Below are positions 31,584-35,788 of a DNA stretch of 35,788 nucleotides, in pieces (position 1 is the first letter of the stretch; the number at the start of each line of letters is the position of its first letter). Where the stretch lies: NCBI RefSeq assembly GCF_005930475.1, contig NZ_SJEW01000050.1:1-35788 (forward strand), written 5' to 3'. Both the position numbers and the translations under genes were made by a program. The notes below the pieces were generated by a model. That model searched no databases and was not told the DNA's origin. It saw nothing but the letters and a program-made list of their open reading frames with translations. Source of the stretch: Modestobacter altitudinis. GTDB lineage: Bacteria > Actinomycetota > Actinomycetes > Mycobacteriales > Geodermatophilaceae.

Positions 31584-32059
31584 GCGCGAACTCCTCCTCG
31601 GATCGAACTGCTGGTGGTGCCTGTTCCGTACCCGTGCTGCCTGCGCGCCACCTGGCAGTCCGCGCAGAGCCCCCAGAAGACGACCTCGGCCTCGTCGACG
31701 ACGAAGCCCGCTGCGTCCGAGGGGGCCAGGCACGGCGCAGCCCCCACGACGCAGTCGACGTCCGCGACCCGCCCGCACTCCCGGCAGACCAGGTGGTGGT
31801 GGTTGTCGCCGACCCGCAGCTCGTAGAGCGCCGGCCCACCGGCCGGCTCGATGCGGCGGGCGAGACCGCTCCCGACGAGCGCCTTGAGCACCCCGTAGAC
31901 CGCCTGCGGCGAGATCGACGGGTGCACGGCGCGCGCGGCGGTGGCGATGGTCTCGGCGTCGACGTGCGGGCGCTCGACGAGGACGTCCAGCACGGCGAGC
32001 CGGGGCCGCGTCACGCGCAGTCCCGCCTGCCGCAGCCGGTCGTCCCAGGTCGTCTCCAT
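31580..32059 (-). CDS. Fur family transcriptional repressor (CatR/PerR-like)
   Basis: The 159-residue protein has the Fur winged helix ([19 protein letters not shown], then [24 protein letters not shown]) and the dimerisation/metal domain: [17 protein letters not shown] with Cys92-x2-Cys95, and GLCADCQ with Cys132-x2-Cys135 (structural Zn site), plus a His87-89 cluster. Its coupling to a catalase gene makes a peroxide-sensing repressor, like Streptomyces CatR, the best reading; metal oxidation of His at the regulatory site would release DNA. The ATG is leaderless-type, with TTGAGT 8 bases upstream inside a dyad, so autorepression is expected. Confidence 0.9.
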   Translation of the reverse strand: METTWDDRLRQAGLRVTRPRLAVLDVLVERPHVDAETIATAARAVHPSISPQAVYGVLKALVGSGLARRIEPAGGPALYELRVGDNHHHLVCRECGRVADVDCVVGAAPCLAPSDAAGFVVDEAEVVFWGLCADCQVARRQHGYGTGTTSSSIRGGVRA

Positions 32060-32067
32060 CTGCGACC

Positions 32068-32096
32068 ACTCAACGCTGTTCTCTTGAGTAGGTCAA
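32068..32096 (-). promoter_or_regulatory. Promoter and Fur-type operator of the fur-catalase pair
   Basis: On the minus strand TTGACC (rc of 32091-32096) is an excellent -35; 17 bases later comes TTGAGT (rc of 32068-32073), taken as -10, and 8 bases later the ATG. The same bases form the perfect inverted repeat ACTCAA-N10-TTGAGT (32068-32089). A repressor on this dyad would cover the -10 and the spacer, fitting autoregulation by the Fur-like protein. Confidence 0.6.
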
Positions 32097-32183
32097 ATCA
32101 ACAGGTGCCGACGTCCCAGCGACTGGGACGTGACCGCCAGGCGACGACGATGGTGCGGTTGCGAGATCGCGGTAGCGGGTACC

Positions 32184-33107
32184 TCAGCCGCCCCCGGGCA
32201 GGTCGGCACGCTGCCGGGTGGTCACGTCGAAGAGGTCGCCGTGCTCCTCGACCCGGCCCAGGACGTCGTCGGTGCGGAACTGGACCGAGGCCGCGTCCCC
32301 GCCGTCGCGCAGCGCGTCGACCTCGGTCCACCGCAGCGGCGTGGAGACCGTGGCGTACGGGCGGGCGCGCAGCGAGTACGGCGCGACCGTCGTCTTCGCG
32401 GTGTTGTTCTGGCTCCAGTCGACCAGCACCTTGCCCGGACGCAGCGCCTTCTCCATCCGCCAGACGACCCGGTCGGGGGTCTCGCCGGCGAGCCGCTGGG
32501 CCAGGTCCTTGGCGTACCGGCTGGGGTGTTCCTTGTCGGCGCACCGGATCGGCGCGTAGACCTGCAGGCCCTTGGAGCCCGACGTCTTCACCACCGGGTC
32601 CAGCCCGTCGGCGACCAGCCGCTCGCGCAGCCGGTGCGCCACCCGGGCGCAGTCGACGACGTCGGTGCCCGGGCCGGGGTCGAGGTCGAGGACCAGCAGG
32701 TCGGGCAGCCGGGCCGTGCCGTCGTCGTCCACCTGCCACTGCGGCACGTGCACCTCCAGCGCGGCCAGGTTCGCCGACCAGACCAGGTCCGGCACGGCGG
32801 TCAGCAGCACCATGTCCAGCGTCTCCCGGCCCCGGGACGAGCCGGGCGTCGGGACGGTCACCGACGCCACCCACTCCGGCGCGTGCCGGGCGCTGTTCTT
32901 CTCGAAGAACGCCTGGCCCTCGACGCCGTTCGGCCACCGGGTGAAGGTGACCGGCCGGTGCGCGACGTGCGGCAGCAGCACCGGCGCGATCCGCACGTAG
33001 TAGTCGATGACCTGCGCCTTGGTGAACGCCACCTCCGGGAACAGCACCTTGTCCAGGTTGGAGACCTCGAGCTGGCGGCCCTCGATGTGCACCCGCTGAC
33101 GGCTCAC
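32184..33107 (-). CDS. LigD-type NHEJ polymerase/primase domain protein
   Basis: The 307-residue protein is the stand-alone polymerase (PolDom) part of bacterial NHEJ LigD, an archaeo-eukaryotic-primase-fold enzyme that fills gaps with NTPs at broken DNA ends. The catalytic metal site is LLVLDLDPGPG (Asp141 and Asp143). The nucleotide-binding VVKTSGSKGLQVYAPI and the C-terminal VLVDWSQNNTAKTTVAPYSLRARPYATVSTPLRW are diagnostic, and the N-terminal NLDKVLFPEVAFTKAQVIDYYVRIAP is the usual beginning. In Mycobacterium this domain is fused to ligase and phosphoesterase; here it is a separate gene coupled by GTGA to the ligase gene upstream. The 77 bp between its end and the Fur-like gene region show no other gene. 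Confidence 0.93.
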   Translation of the reverse strand: MSRQRVHIEGRQLEVSNLDKVLFPEVAFTKAQVIDYYVRIAPVLLPHVAHRPVTFTRWPNGVEGQAFFEKNSARHAPEWVASVTVPTPGSSRGRETLDMVLLTAVPDLVWSANLAALEVHVPQWQVDDDGTARLPDLLVLDLDPGPGTDVVDCARVAHRLRERLVADGLDPVVKTSGSKGLQVYAPIRCADKEHPSRYAKDLAQRLAGETPDRVVWRMEKALRPGKVLVDWSQNNTAKTTVAPYSLRARPYATVSTPLRWTEVDALRDGGDAASVQFRTDDVLGRVEEHGDLFDVTTRQRADLPGGG

Positions 33108-34570
33108 GGCTCGACCACCACGTCGGCGGGCGGGACGTCGTCGCGCAGTCCCCGCCAGGCCGGGTGCCGCAGCCGGCCCTCCCGGGTCCACTGGGTGTAC
33201 CGCACCTCGCCGACCAGCAGCGGCTCCACCCAGTGCGCGTCGCGGGTGACCTCGCGGGCCAGCGCGTCGGCGAACGGCGAGGACGGGCGCGCGGTGACCA
33301 GCCTGCCGAGCTCGGCCAGGGCCGCGGCGGTGAAGCCGGTGCCGACGTGGCCGGCGAAGACCAGCCGCCCGCTGTCGTCGTGCACGCCGACCAGCAGCGA
33401 GCCGATCCCGCCGGCCCGCCGACCCTCGCCCGGCCGCCAGCCCCCGACGACCACCGCCTGGGTGCGCAGGTTCTTCACCTTGCGCCAGTCCGGACCCCGG
33501 CCCCCGGGGCGGTAGGGCGAGTCCAGCCGCTTGGCGAGGACGCCCTCCAGCCCGTTCTCCAGGCTGGCGGCCTGCACCTGGTCGCCGTTCCCGCGGAACC
33601 AGGGGGTGGTGACCCAGCGGTCCGAGACCAGGCCCAGGGCGTCGAGCCGTTCCCGCCGCTCGGTCCAGGGCCGGGTGAGCAGGCTCTCGCCGTCCAGCGC
33701 GAGCAGGTCGAACACCAGGTAGGTCACCGGCGACGCCGCGGCCATCCGGGCGACCTCCGGGCCGGTGCGGTGCATCCGGCCCTGCAGCAGCCCGAAGTCC
33801 GGCCGACCGCGCCCGTCCAGCGCGACGACCTCCCCGTCGAGGACGGCGTCGTGACCGGCGAGCACCCCGGGCAGCCGGTGCAGCTCGGGATAGGTGCCGG
33901 TGACGTCGTTGCCGCTGCGCGCGCGCAACCGCAGCCTCCCCGCCTGCACGTGTGCCAGCGCCCGGACGCCGTCCCACTTGAACTCGTACCCCCACCGCGG
34001 GTCGTCGGCGCGGGGCAGCTCGCCGATCGCGGCCAGCATCGGCGGGAGGTCCTCCGGCACCCCGGCCACCGGTGCGGCGGTGACCGGGTCGGCGTCGAGC
34101 TTGCGGACGTTCCAGCTGCCGTCGGGCAGCCGGAACACCACGTACCGGCCGGTCAGCCGCTGCCCGTCGAAGGCGACGGTGACGTGGTCGTCGGCCCACT
34201 TCTCGGTCGCGTAGCGGCCGGCGTCCCAGATGCTCACCTGCCCGCCGCCGTACTCGCCGGCGGTGATGGTGCCGGCGAACGAGGCGTACTCCAGCGGGTG
34301 GTCCTCGGTGGGGACGGCGAGCCGGTTGACCCCCGGCTCGGTCGGCGGGCCCTTGGGCACCGCCCAGCTCCGCAGCACCCCGTCGCGCTCCAGCCGCAGG
34401 TCCCAGTGCACCCGCTCCCCGGTGCGCCCGCGCGGCGTGTGGTGCTCGTGGACGACGAACGTGTCGTCGTCGCCGACCGGGAGCGGCTGGTCCGCGCCCG
34501 GCACGGGCTCGGCCGTGCGGGCCGGGTCGCGCTTGGCGCGGTAGGGAGCCAGGGGGTCGCTGGGCGCCAC
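33104..34570 (-). CDS. ligD: LigD-type ATP-dependent DNA ligase with 3'-phosphoesterase domain
   Basis: The 488-residue protein starts with a 3'-phosphoesterase domain (residues ~38-160; FVVHEHHTPRGR and HWDLRLERDG give the metal/catalytic His and Asp, then EYGGGQVSIWDAGRY). The nucleotidyltransferase domain follows: KWDGVRA with the adenylated Lys198, DGEVVALDGRGRPDF, LVFDLLALDGESL, EGVLAKRLDSPYRPG and WRKVKNLRTQAVVVGGW. An OB domain ends it (GHVGTGFTAAALAEL). It seals double-strand breaks held by Ku and trims 3' ends. GTG 34570 begins 3 bases after the Ku stop, and its own stop overlaps the polymerase start. The polymerase module is separate, making this a split LigD. Confidence 0.94.
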   Translation of the reverse strand: MAPSDPLAPYRAKRDPARTAEPVPGADQPLPVGDDDTFVVHEHHTPRGRTGERVHWDLRLERDGVLRSWAVPKGPPTEPGVNRLAVPTEDHPLEYASFAGTITAGEYGGGQVSIWDAGRYATEKWADDHVTVAFDGQRLTGRYVVFRLPDGSWNVRKLDADPVTAAPVAGVPEDLPPMLAAIGELPRADDPRWGYEFKWDGVRALAHVQAGRLRLRARSGNDVTGTYPELHRLPGVLAGHDAVLDGEVVALDGRGRPDFGLLQGRMHRTGPEVARMAAASPVTYLVFDLLALDGESLLTRPWTERRERLDALGLVSDRWVTTPWFRGNGDQVQAASLENGLEGVLAKRLDSPYRPGGRGPDWRKVKNLRTQAVVVGGWRPGEGRRAGGIGSLLVGVHDDSGRLVFAGHVGTGFTAAALAELGRLVTARPSSPFADALAREVTRDAHWVEPLLVGEVRYTQWTREGRLRHPAWRGLRDDVPPADVVVEP

Positions 34571-34573
34571 GGG

Positions 34574-35566
34574 TCAGGCGGTCTTGCGGGCCCGGGACGC
34601 GCGCTTGGCCGGCTTGGCCGGCTCGTCGTCGGCCGTCGCGGCGGCGGCCTTCTTCGCGGGTGCCTTCTCGGCCGGCGCCTTCCCGGCGGCGGTGGTGGCC
34701 TTCTTCGCCGGCTTGCGGGTGCTCTTCTTCGCCGGCGGCGCCTCGTCGGTGTCGTCGTCCGAGCTGTCGTCCGCGCCGGCTGCGGGCGCGTTCCCACCGG
34801 CCCGCTCGACGCTGCGCCGCAGCGCGCTCATCAGGTCGACCACCGCGCCACCGCCGTCGTCGGCGGCGTCGGGGCTTGGGCGCACCTCACCGCCGGACTG
34901 CTTGGCCTCCAGCAGCTGCTGCATCGCCTCGCGGTAGTCGTCGGTGAACGCCGACGGGTCGAAGTCGCCGGCCATCGTCGAGATGAGCGACTCGGCCATC
35001 GCCAGCTCGGCCGCCTTCACCGGCACCTCCTCGTCCAGGAAGCCGAAGCCAGGACGGCGGATCTCGTCGGGCCAGCGCATCGTGTGCAGCACCAGGACGC
35101 CGTCGCGCACCCGCAGCGCGGCCAGCGACTCCCGCTGCCGGATGGCGATCTTGGTGATCGCGACCTGGCCGGCGTTCTCCAGCGCGGTGCGCAGCAGCAC
35201 GTAGGGGCGGGTGGCGACCCCGTCGGGCTCCAGGTAGTAGGTCTTCTCGAAGTGGATCGGGTCGATCTGCTCCTGGTCGACGAACTGCAGCACCTCGATC
35301 TCGTGCGTGGTGCCCAGCGGCAGCTGGTCGAAGTCCTCATCGGTCAGCACGACGAGCTGGCCGTCGGGGAGCTCGTAGCCCTTGGCGATGTCGGCGTACT
35401 CGACCTCCTCGCCATCGACCGAGCAGACCCGCTTGTACTTCACCCGGCCACCGTCGGTGGCGTGCACCTGGTGGAACCGGATGTCGTGGTCCTCGGTCGC
35501 CGAGTACAGCTTGACCGCGATGCTGACCAGCCCGAAGGAGACTGCGCCCTTCCAGATCGACCGCAC
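34574..35566 (-). CDS. ku: Ku DNA end-binding protein
   Basis: The 330-residue protein is bacterial Ku, the homodimeric ring that holds DNA double-strand ends and recruits LigD. The family start VRSIWKGAVSFGLVSIAVKLYSATEDHDI is followed by VHATDGGRVKYKRVCSVDGEEVEY, YELPDGQLVVLTDEDFDQLP, HFEKTYYLEPD and the LLRTALENAGQVAITKIAIRQRESLAALRV core. After about residue 240 there is a long Ala/Lys/Pro/Asp low-complexity tail (PAKKSTRKPAKKA and similar), as known for actinobacterial Ku, which adds DNA affinity. GTG 35566 is set by AGGAGG 5 bases upstream; the frame is open further upstream but that part does not look coding. It is first gene of the Ku-LigD-polymerase operon. Confidence 0.95.
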   Translation of the reverse strand: MRSIWKGAVSFGLVSIAVKLYSATEDHDIRFHQVHATDGGRVKYKRVCSVDGEEVEYADIAKGYELPDGQLVVLTDEDFDQLPLGTTHEIEVLQFVDQEQIDPIHFEKTYYLEPDGVATRPYVLLRTALENAGQVAITKIAIRQRESLAALRVRDGVLVLHTMRWPDEIRRPGFGFLDEEVPVKAAELAMAESLISTMAGDFDPSAFTDDYREAMQQLLEAKQSGGEVRPSPDAADDGGGAVVDLMSALRRSVERAGGNAPAAGADDSSDDDTDEAPPAKKSTRKPAKKATTAAGKAPAEKAPAKKAAAATADDEPAKPAKRASRARKTA

Positions 35567-35642
35567 GCCTACCTCCTGGCCTCGGAGCCGCGGGACCCAC
35601 GGCCGGTCAAGATCGCAGGATAGGGCGTTCGGGCCCGTCGTG

Positions 35643-35677
35643 GCAGCGTGAGGAGGCCACGCTGCGTGGTCGACCAC
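35643..35677. promoter_or_regulatory. Inverted repeats upstream of ku
   Basis: GCAGCGTG (35643-35650), spacer AGGAGGC, CACGCTGC (35658-35665) is a perfect 8-bp inverted repeat. It is followed directly by the 12-bp palindrome GTGGTCGACCAC (35666-35677). They lie 77-111 bp before the ku start. They may terminate the gene entering from the right edge or serve as an operator for the NHEJ operon; the sequence alone does not decide. Confidence 0.4.
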
Positions 35678-35744
35678 CCGGTCGGGTGACCTGGCCAGGC
35701 GCCGGCCGCCCCTCTGGGCGGCCACGCAGGGTGAGCGCGACGGC

Positions 35745-35788
35745 TCAGACGTCCTGGCCGGTCAGGCTCCCGCCGTCCTCTCCCCCGC
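35745..35788 (-). CDS. C-terminal end of an unidentified gene (runs off the right edge)
   Basis: The minus-strand frame entering from the right edge reads GEDGGSLTGQDV and ends at TGA (35745-35747). Only about 14 residues are inside the window, so this is only a guess that a gene ends here. The composition is compatible with coding, and the inverted repeat at 35643-35665 would be a suitable terminator. No product can be named. Confidence 0.3.
   Translation of the reverse strand, partial: GGEDGGSLTGQDV

Noticed and set aside
1-35788. CRISPR arrays, tRNA or rRNA genes, insertion sequences, prophage genes
   Set aside because: No repeat-spacer pattern, cloverleaf-like stretch, transposase or phage protein was recognised on either strand.

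Overview
The window is about 36 kb of very GC-rich, gene-dense DNA with frequent GTG starts, 4-base stop/start overlaps and many apparently leaderless genes. Gene content (Ku plus split LigD, PAC2, SatD-like, PPOX/F420-type, CatR-like Fur beside a catalase) and the protein style point to an actinobacterium. The dispersed 3'-end repeats resemble what I associate with Geodermatophilaceae (Blastococcus, Modestobacter, Geodermatophilus), but the family assignment is an inference. No tRNA, rRNA, CRISPR array, insertion sequence or prophage was seen. The region reads as ordinary chromosome.

Left part (1-9.1 kb): a truncated SDR oxidoreductase, a conserved unknown gene, a CitE-like lyase and a PrmC-related methyltransferase are followed by a 5-oxoproline (pyroglutamate) module. 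In that module a D-glutamate cyclase/DUF1445 gene diverges from an operon of an NRAMP-related transporter, PxpA, PxpB, PxpC and a small membrane protein. The transporter lacks the usual NRAMP metal-site motifs. Next comes a scar: the first ~37 codons of a MalT/LuxR-type regulator are joined to a 75-bp copy of the interior of the neighbouring alpha/beta-hydrolase gene.

Middle (9.1-20.9 kb): an amine-catabolism operon (copper amine oxidase, APC permease, small membrane protein) diverges from a GntR/FCD regulator, with a candidate operator between them. After it come a spermidine-synthase-like protein, an MFS carrier, a cytoplasmic GH13 glycosidase, a second MFS carrier, an ankyrin protein, a dienelactone-hydrolase-like enzyme and two small unknown genes.

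Right part (20.9-35.8 kb): an unusual XRE-HTH/MurA-like fusion has its own 6-bp inverted repeat over the promoter. A DUF559 protein gene follows, bracketed by two copies of a perfect 22-bp palindrome. Then come a SatD-like pair, a PPOX flavoprotein, an AI-2E-family exporter, PAC2, an NTF2-like protein and a small frameshifted gene. Stress functions close the window: flavohemoglobin (NO detoxification) converges on a fur-catalase pair, and a bacterial NHEJ operon (Ku, LigD ligase/phosphoesterase, LigD polymerase) follows.

The most notable signals are the HTH-MurA fusion with its operator; two families of 3'-end repeat elements, each present twice and always in the same orientation to the preceding stop codon; the regulator/hydrolase scar; the NRAMP-like carrier without a metal site; and the frameshifted small gene.
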